From NCBI RefSeq assembly GCF_001182785.1, contig NZ_CP012099.1, forward strand, positions 674,501-738,500: a stretch of 64,000 bases of DNA. The letters run 5' to 3'. The notes beneath the pieces are model-generated. The model was not told where the DNA came from. It searched no databases and worked only from the letters and a program-made list of their open reading frames with translations. A program made the position numbers and the translations under genes. This document shows, in pieces, positions 27,679-36,286 of the stretch. Origin of the DNA: Bacillus thuringiensis (GTDB taxonomy: Bacteria > Bacillota > Bacilli > Bacillales > Bacillaceae_G). Position 1 is the stretch's first letter. Each line of letters opens with the position of its first letter.

Positions 27679-27716
27679 AAAGAAACCTTCTTGCACCGGC
27701 AAAAAGGTTTCTTTTC
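27677..27716 (+). terminator. Terminator of the XRE/membrane pair
   Basis: AAAAGAAACCTT..TTGC and GCAA..AAGGTTTCTTTT stem, then TTTT. Confidence 0.8.
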
Positions 27717-27794
27717 AGCTAATACTTGTACATATAGCGATATTATTTTATCATTTTATATAGAGTAAGATTTTGTAAGGGAAAGGAATTGTAT

Positions 27795-28427
27795 ATGAAT
27801 AAGCAAAGAATTTATAGTATAGTAGCAATCCTTCTATTTGTTGTAGGTGGCGTGTTAATTGGAAAGCCATTTTATGATGGATATCAGGCTGAAAAGAAAC
27901 AGACTGAAAATGTGCAGGCTGTTCAAAAGATGGATTATGAAAAGCATGAGACGGAATTTGTAGATGCTTCCAAAATTAATCAACCAGACTTGGCGGAAGT
28001 AGCGAATGCATCATTAGATAAGAAACAAGTAATCGGTCGTATTTCGATTCCAAGTGTTTCAGTAGAACTGCCTGTTTTAAAAGCTTCTACTGAAAAAAAC
28101 TTATTATCAGGTGCAGCGACAGTAAAAGAGAATCAAGTTATGGGAAAAGGAAATTACGCACTAGCAGGACATAACATGTCTAAAAAAGGTGTTTTATTTA
28201 GTGATATAGCTTCTTTGAAAAAAGGCGATAAAATTTATTTGTATGACAATGAAAATGAATATGAGTATGCGGTTACTGGTGTATCTGAAGTAACTCCTGA
28301 TAAGTGGGAAGTTGTAGAGGATCATGGGAAAGATGAGATAACGCTTATTACATGTGTATCTGTAAAGGATAATTCTAAGCGTTATGTTGTTGCTGGTGAT
28401 TTAGTAGGAACGAAGGCGAAGAAGTAA
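27795..28427 (+). CDS. srtA: Sortase A
   Basis: A 210-residue membrane-anchored transpeptidase that cleaves LPXTG-type signals and links surface proteins to peptidoglycan. N-terminal anchor helix (about 6-24), then the sortase barrel. Catalytic residues are His126 (ALAGHNMS), Cys187 (TLITCVSV) and Arg196 (SKRYVV), the numbering reported for B. anthracis SrtA. ATG 27795 fits AAAGGAA; the in-frame TTG 27789 is too close to it. Monocistronic, flanked by terminators. No LPXTG substrate gene is adjacent. Confidence 0.95.
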   Translation: MNKQRIYSIVAILLFVVGGVLIGKPFYDGYQAEKKQTENVQAVQKMDYEKHETEFVDASKINQPDLAEVANASLDKKQVIGRISIPSVSVELPVLKASTEKNLLSGAATVKENQVMGKGNYALAGHNMSKKGVLFSDIASLKKGDKIYLYDNENEYEYAVTGVSEVTPDKWEVVEDHGKDEITLITCVSVKDNSKRYVVAGDLVGTKAKK

Positions 28428-28467
28428 AAAAGAAGGTGAACTCTTTAAAGAGTTCACCTTCTTTTTT
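28426..28467 (+). terminator. Terminator of srtA
   Basis: A perfect inverted repeat: AAAAAAGAAGGTGAACTCTT and AAGAGTTCACCTTCTTTTTT with almost no loop. Confidence 0.92.
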
Positions 28468-28566
28468 ACTAATGTTGAGAAATAATAGATTATTTTGGTT
28501 GGTATTTAAGCATTCTTCTATTTATGTATAATAAAGTTGGAATTCTATATTTTGGGAGGAACAAGA

Positions 28567-29688
28567 GTGAGACAACAGGTGAAGAAACTTCTTTTAACAA
28601 CGAGTATAGCGTTATTGGTAGCTCCGATTTCAGCTTATGCGCATCCAGGGCGTACAGATGCTAATGGCGGACATACGTGTCGTACAAATTGTGAGAAATG
28701 GGGATTACAGTACGGGGAATATCATTATCACAATAAACCAGCCTCTAGTAGTGGTGCAACGAGCCCAGCTCCTAGCCAGAATAATAATAGTGCTGTAGAA
28801 GCTGAGAGACAAGCAGAAGCACAGCGCAATACTGAGGCTGAAAAACACCGTGCTGCAGAAGCACAGCGTAACGCTGAGGCTGAAAAACAACGTAATGCAG
28901 AAGCACAGCGTAAAGCTGAAGAAGAGAGACAACGTGTAGCCGAGGAACAAAGAAAAGCTGAAGAGGCACGTAAACAAGAGGAAGCGCAGCGCCAAGCTGA
29001 TATGGAAAAAGGTCAACTTGAAGGTCAAAAGAATGGAGAAACTGATTTTAAAGCAGGAAAAAATGATGCAGAAGTGCATGTAGCTGGAAAATCTGATGCA
29101 TATAAACAAGCGTTTAAAGCGACTTATGCAGCCGCATGGTCTTTAGAAGAGCAGAAGAAAACGCATTTTGAAAAAGGAAAAGAACAAGGTTTAGCACAAG
29201 AGACGATGGACGATAGTCAAGTTGCTGCAGAGTTTAAGGTAAACTTTGTAGACGGGTTCAAAGTAGGGAATAAAGAAAGAACAGAAAAAATTGAAAAAGA
29301 GCAAGCTGAATTAGGAGAAAAGACAGGGAAAGAACTAGCCGAAAAGAATCCTGGAAATAGAGAGAAAGAAGTATACGTGAAGGCATATGAAACAGCGTAT
29401 GAAAAAGGCTATAAGTCTACAAAAAAGGCAGTAGAAAAAGCTGGCTATAAGTATGCATTTGAAAACTATGATTTAAAAGTTCCTGCTAAGTATGAAAGAA
29501 ATGAATTGTTAAAGAAATGGTTTACTGAAGGATTTAAATCGAATAAAAAAGCAGCGGAAATTCGAGAAGAAGGGTATAAAAAGGGAGACAGCTGGTTCTC
29601 ATTCTTCTATAAGAGTTTCGTACCAAGTGAATATAAAGAACATAAAGAGCTGTACGAACAAGCAATAGAAAAAGGTAAAACAGCATAA
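28567..29688 (+). CDS. Secreted YHYH-domain protein with Ala/Glu/Gln repeats
   Basis: A 373-residue secreted protein. Signal peptide to about residue 25 (AYAHPG). The YHYH domain (26-55) has HPGRTDANGGHTCRTNC and YGEYHYHN, a His/Cys-rich probable metal site. Next comes a low-complexity helix (about 75-150) of degenerate seven- to nine-residue repeats built on AEAQRNAEAEKQR. The C-terminal region carries repeated (F/Y)xxGYKxx(K) motifs. GTG 28567 is used because GGGAGGA lies six bases upstream. Role unknown; wall or matrix association is a guess. It ends at a terminator shared with the opposite gene. Confidence 0.72.
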   Translation: MRQQVKKLLLTTSIALLVAPISAYAHPGRTDANGGHTCRTNCEKWGLQYGEYHYHNKPASSSGATSPAPSQNNNSAVEAERQAEAQRNTEAEKHRAAEAQRNAEAEKQRNAEAQRKAEEERQRVAEEQRKAEEARKQEEAQRQADMEKGQLEGQKNGETDFKAGKNDAEVHVAGKSDAYKQAFKATYAAAWSLEEQKKTHFEKGKEQGLAQETMDDSQVAAEFKVNFVDGFKVGNKERTEKIEKEQAELGEKTGKELAEKNPGNREKEVYVKAYETAYEKGYKSTKKAVEKAGYKYAFENYDLKVPAKYERNELLKKWFTEGFKSNKKAAEIREEGYKKGDSWFSFFYKSFVPSEYKEHKELYEQAIEKGKTA

Positions 29689-29721
29689 AAAAAGATGAGG
29701 AGAAATTCCTCATCTTTTTTA
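29687..29721. terminator. Bidirectional terminator
   Basis: AAAAAAAGATGAGGA and TCCTCATCTTTTTT stem between convergent genes. Confidence 0.88.
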
Positions 29722-31104
29722 ATCCATCCATTTCACTAATTTCTTAGAAATTAATAATAAAACACAACCTAATACAATTGCCACAGCGCCAATAACTGTG
29801 AATACTTCAGCGTATCCAAGTGAAGTTGTGAAGCTTGCAAGTTGTCCGCCTAAAATGTTGGCGATACCTGAACTTGCTAGCCATACACCCATTAGTAAAG
29901 ATGCTAATTTTACCGGAGCAAGCGCACTAACCATTGATAGTCCGACAGGTGATAAGAATAGCTCACCTAACGTATGGAAAAGATACGTAAAGACGATAAA
30001 TAGTAAGTTTGCTTTTTCTGTAATGTTATGTTCATCACTACCTGTTTTTAATGTAGCGATAACGAGAATGATATAACCGATACCGAGCAAGATCATCCCA
30101 AGTCCCATTTTAGTTGGGATTTTTAAATCACCGCGCTTGCGAGTTGCAAGTTTTGCCCATAATGCAGAAATGACTGGAGCAAGCAAAATAATAAATAATG
30201 GATTGACCGATTGGAACCAAGATGTTGGAACTTCCCATCCGAACACAGAGCGGTCTACAAATTTGTTTGTATATAATGTTAATGAGCTACCAGCTTGTTC
30301 AAAGCCAGCCCAGAAGAAGACAACGAAGCATGTTAAAATGACGATAACTGCGGTACGTTGTTTTTCTTTTTTTGTTAATGGTGTATCTCCTACTGATGGT
30401 TGTCCAGCAGCTGTTTGTAAATCGCGAGTTGGTTTTTTACCGATATTACCAAGGAAGCGATTTGATAGTGTTGTAAATAAAATTTGTCCAATAATCATTC
30501 CGATTGAAGCGGCTAAGAAACCGTAACGGAATCCGTAATGTACAACGCCATCAACTGTTGTTTTGAATAAATTTTCTGATAAAAATCCGCAAACGAGTGG
30601 AGCTAAAAATGACCCGACGTTAATACCCATATAGAAAATGGTAAATGCACTATCACGTTTTGGATCGTTCTCTTCGTATAATTCCCCAACCAGTGTAGAG
30701 ATGTTCGGTTTGAAGAATCCGTTACCGATAATAATAAGCGCTAATCCGAGGTATAGGCCTAATTGGTTTTGCAAGGCAAATAGTGTAAGGTTACCGATTG
30801 CCATTGTTATACCACCAATTGTGATCGCTTTTCGTCTACCTAGAAAACGATCTGTTAAGTATCCACCAATCATTGGTGTGAAATAACAGGCTCCAGTGTA
30901 AAATCCGTAAATAGAGAGTGCCCATGCGGGACTAAACCCAAGACCACCGCTTACTAAAGCTGTCGTTAAATATAATGTTAATAATCCTCGTAATCCATAG
31001 TAACTAAATCTTTCCCACATTTCTGTAAAGAAGAGTAAGTATAAACCTGGAGGATGTTTCTTTTTTCTTTGTTGTTCTTTTTCTAGTTGTATCGTTGATT
31101 CCAT
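29719..31104 (-). CDS. dtpT: Proton-dependent di-/tripeptide transporter (POT family)
   Basis: A 461-residue transporter of the PTR2/POT family. The signature EMWERFSYYGLRGLLTLYL (ExxERFxYY) is at about residues 27-45, and the second PTR2 motif FTIFYMGINVGSFLAPL is near 150. About fourteen helices. It imports di- and tripeptides with protons. ATG 31104 follows AGGAGG directly upstream; an in-frame TTG further upstream contains that site. Gene name by family resemblance to Gram-positive DtpT. Confidence 0.88.
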   Translation of the reverse strand: MESTIQLEKEQQRKKKHPPGLYLLFFTEMWERFSYYGLRGLLTLYLTTALVSGGLGFSPAWALSIYGFYTGACYFTPMIGGYLTDRFLGRRKAITIGGITMAIGNLTLFALQNQLGLYLGLALIIIGNGFFKPNISTLVGELYEENDPKRDSAFTIFYMGINVGSFLAPLVCGFLSENLFKTTVDGVVHYGFRYGFLAASIGMIIGQILFTTLSNRFLGNIGKKPTRDLQTAAGQPSVGDTPLTKKEKQRTAVIVILTCFVVFFWAGFEQAGSSLTLYTNKFVDRSVFGWEVPTSWFQSVNPLFIILLAPVISALWAKLATRKRGDLKIPTKMGLGMILLGIGYIILVIATLKTGSDEHNITEKANLLFIVFTYLFHTLGELFLSPVGLSMVSALAPVKLASLLMGVWLASSGIANILGGQLASFTTSLGYAEVFTVIGAVAIVLGCVLLLISKKLVKWMD

Positions 31105-31197
31105 TTTATTTTCCTCCTGACACAAACAAAAACAAAGTTAATAATTTTGTACATTTAATATTTTACCTTATTAACTATTATAAGTCAATAAAGGTTG

Positions 31198-31212
31198 ATT
31201 TTTCAGAAGAAA
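31198..31212 (+). promoter_or_regulatory. Possible CodY-type motif before brnQ
   Basis: ATTTTTCAGAAGAAA matches 11 of 15 positions of the CodY box AATTTTCWGAAAATT. It lies between two nutrient-uptake genes of the sort CodY controls. Weak evidence. Confidence 0.3.
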
Positions 31213-31357
31213 TTGGAAAAGGGGGATATCTATAGAAGGGGTGTTTCTTTTGTGATAGACTATGGACTATGTTTTCTTTGTAAGGAAGCGGGTTATTGTG
31301 CTTTTTTTATATGTGGAATTGATTTCATAAGAGATGAAATTAAAGAAGGAGAAAGAA

Positions 31358-32659
31358 ATGAAATTGTTACAGAAAAAAGAAATTTTACTTATTAGTCTTA
31401 TGTTATTTTCGATGTTCTTTGGAGCAGGGAATCTTATATTCCCACCTTTTCTTGGATATGAAGCAGGAGAACATGTGTGGATTTCATTAGTAGGATTTAT
31501 TATATCAGCAACAGGTCTTCCTATATTAGGTGTTATTTCTATTGCGAAAGCAGGAAGTTTTCAAACGTTAGCGGGTAGAGTTCATTCTTCATTTGCAATT
31601 ATTTTTCCATGTATCGTGTATGTATTTATTGGACCTGGGCTTGGTATACCACGTGCGGGAAGTTTAGCTTTTGAAATGGGGCCAGGTCAGTTATTCCCTG
31701 AAGCAGGAAGCGGAGTATTATTGTTTTACACAGTTATTTTCTTTAGTATTGTTTACTGGTTAAGTTTATCACCATCTAAGTTAATGGGTTTGTTTGGGAA
31801 AGTTTTAACACCATTATTATTATGTATGATTGCCATTATTTTTATAAAAAGTATGTTTACATCAGTAGGTGGCGTGAAAGAGGCTGCGGGGAATTATGGA
31901 CAAGCTCCTATGTTTCAAGGATTTTTAGATGGATATTTAACAATGGACGCGTTAGCTGCTTTAATTTTTGGAATTGTGATTGCAAATGCATTACGTGCAA
32001 AAGGTATTGAAGATGATAAAGGTTTAGCGAAATATATGAGTATTGCTGGAATCGGGGCGGGCCTATTATTATCGATTATTTATGTCATCCTTGGATATGT
32101 GGGGTCAATTAGTGGTTCATTAGGAACATTTGATAACGGTGCGAAAGTGTTAGCACAAGTGATGACCACATTATTTGGACAGGGCGGAGTCGTTTTATTG
32201 GGTCTTATTTTTACTATCGCGTGTTTATGTGTTTCAATTGGACTTGTTACGTCTTGTAGTCAATTTTTTGCAAGTGCATTTCCGAAAGTATCTTATAAAG
32301 TTTGGGCATTTATAGTAAGCGTTGTTAGTATGATCTTAGCTAATTTAGGATTAACGCAAATTTTAAAAGTGTCAGTACCAATTCTTGGATTTATTTATCC
32401 GATTGCATTAACACTTATTATTCTAGGTTTATTCCATAAGTATATGGGAAAGTATGCATACGTATATGCAGTGACCGTTGGGGTTGTAGCGATATTTAGT
32501 GCAATTGATATTTTAAATAAAAATGTAATGATGAATCAGTGGACGTCAGTATTAAAATATATTCCGTTTTATACAGAAGGTGTTGGGTGGATAGTTCCAG
32601 CTATTATAGGCGTGTGTGTTGGTGTCATCGTTAGCATTGCTTTAAATAAGAATAAATGA
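31358..32659 (+). CDS. brnQ: Branched-chain amino acid:cation symporter
   Basis: A 433-residue LIVCS-family permease with about twelve helices that imports Leu, Ile and Val with Na+ or H+. Family features are SMFFGAGNLIFPPFLGYEAG at the first helix and GPGLGIPRAG in the re-entrant region. ATG 31358 fits AAGGAG at 31348-31353; the ATG at 31334 is upstream of that site. Followed by a terminator. One of several BrnQ paralogues normal for this group. Confidence 0.92.
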   Translation: MKLLQKKEILLISLMLFSMFFGAGNLIFPPFLGYEAGEHVWISLVGFIISATGLPILGVISIAKAGSFQTLAGRVHSSFAIIFPCIVYVFIGPGLGIPRAGSLAFEMGPGQLFPEAGSGVLLFYTVIFFSIVYWLSLSPSKLMGLFGKVLTPLLLCMIAIIFIKSMFTSVGGVKEAAGNYGQAPMFQGFLDGYLTMDALAALIFGIVIANALRAKGIEDDKGLAKYMSIAGIGAGLLLSIIYVILGYVGSISGSLGTFDNGAKVLAQVMTTLFGQGGVVLLGLIFTIACLCVSIGLVTSCSQFFASAFPKVSYKVWAFIVSVVSMILANLGLTQILKVSVPILGFIYPIALTLIILGLFHKYMGKYAYVYAVTVGVVAIFSAIDILNKNVMMNQWTSVLKYIPFYTEGVGWIVPAIIGVCVGVIVSIALNKNK

Positions 32660-32661
32660 GT

Positions 32662-32705
32662 AAAAAGGTGTTTTCCTATTTTGGGAAGGCACCTTTCTTT
32701 TTTTG
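32662..32705 (+). terminator. Terminator of brnQ
   Basis: AAAGGTGTTTTCC and GGGAAGGCACCTTT stem with two G-U pairs, then a T-rich tail. Confidence 0.75.
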
Positions 32706-32800
32706 GAAAAAATACTATTGAAAATGAATAGACTAAGAGTATGATAAAGATAATTGGTAATATATAGGTTCAATGAAAAGTTACGAATGAGGGGGAGCGT

Positions 32801-34522
32801 ATGAAGAAGGATTTGGATAAGAAAATAGAAGCACTCGAAACGGCAATTGAAACGATTCAAGAAGCACTTGCTGAATTAAAAGTGAAGCAAAGGGAAATAG
32901 AAGTAGAGAACGCTCAGCAACATGTTAGTAAGGAAAAGAAAGAATATATTGAAACGGTAATGGAGGAAAAGCCAAAAGAAGAAATAGTTACGATAAAAGA
33001 GCCTGTGCAAGAACATGAGGTAAAACAAGTAGATATATCAGCTTTTAAACCAGAGCCATTTAATATTATTAAGTTTTGTCAAACGTGGTTACCGCGTGTA
33101 TTTGTCGGTATTATGTTGCTTGGAGTGATCTGGTTATTTAAAGCAGGGGTAGATGCTGGTTTATTAACACCAGCGATACGAATTGTGTTTGGTATCGCAT
33201 TATCTATCGGGTTGTATTATATAGGAGATATTCAAATTAAAAGAGAGAGACAGGCGTTAGGATTAGTATTGGCTGGAGGAAGTATTACCGGGATTGTTCT
33301 AACAACGTTTGCAGCACATTATTTATACGGATTTATTCCGGCGAGTGTTGCGTTTCTCTGTAATATTGCATGGGTTATTTTAGGAATTTATTTAGCGAAA
33401 AGATATCAATCGGAATATCTCACTATTTTCGTAGCGGTCGGAGCGTTCTTCGTACCATTCTTGTTAAATAGTACGACTCCTAATCCTTATATTTTCTTTG
33501 GATATGAGACAGTGTTAACACTTAGTTTATTATGGTATGCGTTGAAAAATCGTTATAAATACTTATATATGATTTCTTACGCTGTTGCGGCCATTGTTCT
33601 TTTTGTCTTCTTTGCTGTTATGTCAATATTAGTAGAGAACTTGCAAATACAGTTAACGATTGTATATGGTTTGATTCATTTACTATTATTTTGGCATATG
33701 TTTACGGAGAGAAGTTTTATACTAGAACCACGTTTGGCGATATTTAGTGCGAATGCAGTTTTCTTTATACTAGCTATTGCCAAAATACCTGATTTTACAA
33801 CATGGGGATTGATTATTAGTGCAATTGTGCATGCTGCTATGTTTGTGCTTGAGTATAGGAAGAATAGACATTCTACATTTACAAATCTCTTATTTGGTTT
33901 CTCGATGGGAGCATTTAGTTTAGCGATTTTATATGAGTATAGTTTAGTGAATGCAGCGATCGTACTATTATTACAAGGTTTCCTTGGAATGGTTACTTCT
34001 ATTAAAGGAAAACAACAGATAAAGTTGTATGTTAGTGCAACGATTTACGCAATTGGAATGATACAGACGATTTTTAGCCCGTTTGATCAATTTATTTCGG
34101 CAGGTTTTGTTGCTCATATTATTTTAATAGGAACATTCTATTATTGCATGAGACAAGCGAAAGAAGTGTTAGCGAGTATGGGTAAGTATGTGTACTCTAT
34201 AGCGCTCTACTGGTTAATGGTCATTGTATTTATTACAATCACTAGAATTGGTGAAGTTCTTTCTACAGATGGAAGTATAATTAGCGTATCTGTATCGTTA
34301 TTATGGATGATATATGCGTTATTTGCAGTTTGGTTTGGCCGTTATAGACAGATGAATGAAATATTATATGCTGGATTAATCGTATTAGTAGTAACGGTAG
34401 GGAAGTTATTCCTACTTGACTTACCAGAGGTATCGATGATGATTAGGGCAGTGTTATTCCTAATCGTCGGTAGTATAGGTATCGTTATTTCAAGAATGTT
34501 TTTCTCGAAGGAAGAGAAGTGA
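32801..34522 (+). CDS. DUF2339-type polytopic membrane protein
   Basis: A 573-residue protein. The N-terminal ~60 residues form a coiled coil (KKDLDKKIEALETAIETIQ), followed by a linker and about fourteen to sixteen transmembrane helices starting near WLPRVFVGIMLLGVIWLFKAG. This organisation is that of the DUF2339 family, of unknown function. GAGGGGGAG site before the ATG. Monocistronic, ending at a 34-base palindrome shared with the opposite gene. Confidence 0.75.
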   Translation: MKKDLDKKIEALETAIETIQEALAELKVKQREIEVENAQQHVSKEKKEYIETVMEEKPKEEIVTIKEPVQEHEVKQVDISAFKPEPFNIIKFCQTWLPRVFVGIMLLGVIWLFKAGVDAGLLTPAIRIVFGIALSIGLYYIGDIQIKRERQALGLVLAGGSITGIVLTTFAAHYLYGFIPASVAFLCNIAWVILGIYLAKRYQSEYLTIFVAVGAFFVPFLLNSTTPNPYIFFGYETVLTLSLLWYALKNRYKYLYMISYAVAAIVLFVFFAVMSILVENLQIQLTIVYGLIHLLLFWHMFTERSFILEPRLAIFSANAVFFILAIAKIPDFTTWGLIISAIVHAAMFVLEYRKNRHSTFTNLLFGFSMGAFSLAILYEYSLVNAAIVLLLQGFLGMVTSIKGKQQIKLYVSATIYAIGMIQTIFSPFDQFISAGFVAHIILIGTFYYCMRQAKEVLASMGKYVYSIALYWLMVIVFITITRIGEVLSTDGSIISVSVSLLWMIYALFAVWFGRYRQMNEILYAGLIVLVVTVGKLFLLDLPEVSMMIRAVLFLIVGSIGIVISRMFFSKEEK

Positions 34523-34567
34523 GAAGAAGGCAATCCATGTATGGATTGCCTTCTTCATTATTTTTTA
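34523..34567. terminator. Bidirectional terminator, perfect 16-bp arms
   Basis: GAAGAAGGCAATCCAT, GT, ATGGATTGCCTTCTTC, followed on plus by ATTATTTTTTATT. It sits between convergent genes; the stop of the minus gene follows immediately. Confidence 0.85.
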
Positions 34568-36105
34568 TTAATCGTTACAGTTTCATTATATTTCGCTGTT
34601 GTATTTTGACGTAGACGAAGCGTTGCTTGTCCAGTTGTATTTGAATCAATCTGTACATTTACAACTTTTTCAGCAGAGCCTAAGCTGTTTGTTGTGAAAG
34701 AGAATGCACTACTATATCCGAAAGCAGATGGCCAAGTGCCGTTTGTATTTTGAACTTTTGCTACTTGTGTTCCACCAGTAGTGAATATACCTAAAGAATA
34801 GTTGTTATAAGTTGTATTAGGTAGTAAGTTATTTACTTGAATCTTCATTTGGAAAATTTCATTGTTTGGTAGAATGCTAGGGTGTGTAACGACGTAGTCG
34901 CTTGTTGTTACCGCACCGTTATAACCGTATGAACCTGGTTTAAAAGTATTTGTATTAAACCATTGATAACCTGCATTTGGTGCACTCCAAGGTTCAGGTT
35001 GTGGTTCTGTTGATAAGCTTGGCTGTTCAAATGTTTGTAGAGCTGTAGGTGAATCAAGCTGTAAACCATTTACTTGATCTAAACTTGTAAATGTCTCTTT
35101 ATTCGATAACCAATTTACGATGTTTTCTAATAAAATCGCATCGTTTTCTTCTTTATAACCATCGTAAGTTTTCTTTGTTTGGCCAGAATCTTCACGAACG
35201 TACTTTGGTGTAGCATCTTCAACAGGAGAAGAGTCACCAATAAAGGCAGCTTTTCCAAGTCCTACTTTTGCAATTGCAGCATATGGGCCTTCTGCAATAC
35301 CACCGCCATTATAAACGCCACTATCAACAGCGTTATTCCATTTTGATGGATTTTCTGGAAGGTAAACAAGTCCTTTTGCTAGTTTTGGGTTTGTAATTGC
35401 TAGAGTAGAACCAGCATGCATTGCTACAGAAGAGACACCTTTTGTAATTCCGAAAGATTGTTCAGGCGATACAATTGTTTTCGCTGAAACATCACCAAGT
35501 GCATTGTAGCGGAAGCGAATACCGAAGTTGTCAGATAGCCAATCAGAGCTTTCTACTCCTTGCATAGCTTGTGAATTTGCTTCTTCATTAGACATTCCTT
35601 TTGCTGGATTATCCCAAGCACCGCGTCTATATCCATTAAATACTTCAGAAGAGTCCCAGCGATTTTTATTACGATCCGCATTGTAATGATCGGCAATAAA
35701 GAAGATACTACCACCATTTTTTACATATTGTAACATAGCGTCCTGCTCAGATTTTTTGTAAGGAATATTAGCTTCTGGAACGATAAATACATTGTAACCA
35801 TTTAAGTCTTCGTACGTAATAGGTGTTGATTTACGAAGTTCTTTTACGTGATATCCGTTTTTTGCAATGCCGTTTCCGAAGTCAGAAAAGCCGCCGTCAA
35901 TAACCCAGTCAGCTGTCCCAGCAGTTTGACCGTGTGTATTATCGAATAATACTTTCTTCCCATTGTTTTGATTTACAACTTTTGCAGCAATTTCAGGAGC
36001 TGGGTCTACAGAGCTTTCGGCATAAGTAGACGGTATGAACGAGGTCCCTATACTTAGTGTAATTGCTGTTGCTAAAGAAAATGTAATCCATTTTTTATTC
36101 TTCAT
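34558..36105 (-). CDS. Secreted protein with GATase-like domain, function unknown
   Basis: A 515-residue secreted protein. Signal peptide 1-29 (TYAES). The next ~300 residues look like a class I glutamine-amidotransferase-like/IFT52-type Rossmann domain: KVLFDNTHGQTAG, NVFIVPEANIPY, GGSIFFIADHYNADRN and AAFIGDSSPVED. There is no obvious catalytic cysteine. The C-terminal ~130 residues (from about 385) are a beta-rich module with NTNTFKPGSYGYNG and repeated Thr/Asn stretches, possibly a carbohydrate- or wall-binding domain. I do not recognise a characterised homologue. Start has GGGGGATTC. Confidence 0.6.
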   Translation of the reverse strand: MKNKKWITFSLATAITLSIGTSFIPSTYAESSVDPAPEIAAKVVNQNNGKKVLFDNTHGQTAGTADWVIDGGFSDFGNGIAKNGYHVKELRKSTPITYEDLNGYNVFIVPEANIPYKKSEQDAMLQYVKNGGSIFFIADHYNADRNKNRWDSSEVFNGYRRGAWDNPAKGMSNEEANSQAMQGVESSDWLSDNFGIRFRYNALGDVSAKTIVSPEQSFGITKGVSSVAMHAGSTLAITNPKLAKGLVYLPENPSKWNNAVDSGVYNGGGIAEGPYAAIAKVGLGKAAFIGDSSPVEDATPKYVREDSGQTKKTYDGYKEENDAILLENIVNWLSNKETFTSLDQVNGLQLDSPTALQTFEQPSLSTEPQPEPWSAPNAGYQWFNTNTFKPGSYGYNGAVTTSDYVVTHPSILPNNEIFQMKIQVNNLLPNTTYNNYSLGIFTTGGTQVAKVQNTNGTWPSAFGYSSAFSFTTNSLGSAEKVVNVQIDSNTTGQATLRLRQNTTAKYNETVTINKK

Positions 36106-36244
36106 AGAAGAATCCCCCTAATAATAAATATATGTGCTTTAATAATGTAATTTATTTTTCTGTAAAAATAAAGACGGAAAACATAAAAAATATTAAAAGA
36201 TTGTAAAAATACCGTGAATTTTGTTGAGAAATATTTATATAGAT

Positions 36245-36285
36245 ATAAAAGCACCCCTTCCAAGTAATAAGGAAGGGGTATTTTG
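36245..36285 (-). terminator. Terminator of the 36.3 kb amino acid permease
   Basis: On minus ACCCCTTCC and GGAAGGGGT stem followed by GCTTTTATAT. Confidence 0.75.
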
Positions 36286-36286
36286 C

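Noticed and set aside
31195..31395. 66-codon plus-strand ORF before brnQ
   Set aside because: Starts with TTG without a ribosome binding site and overlaps the brnQ start in another frame.
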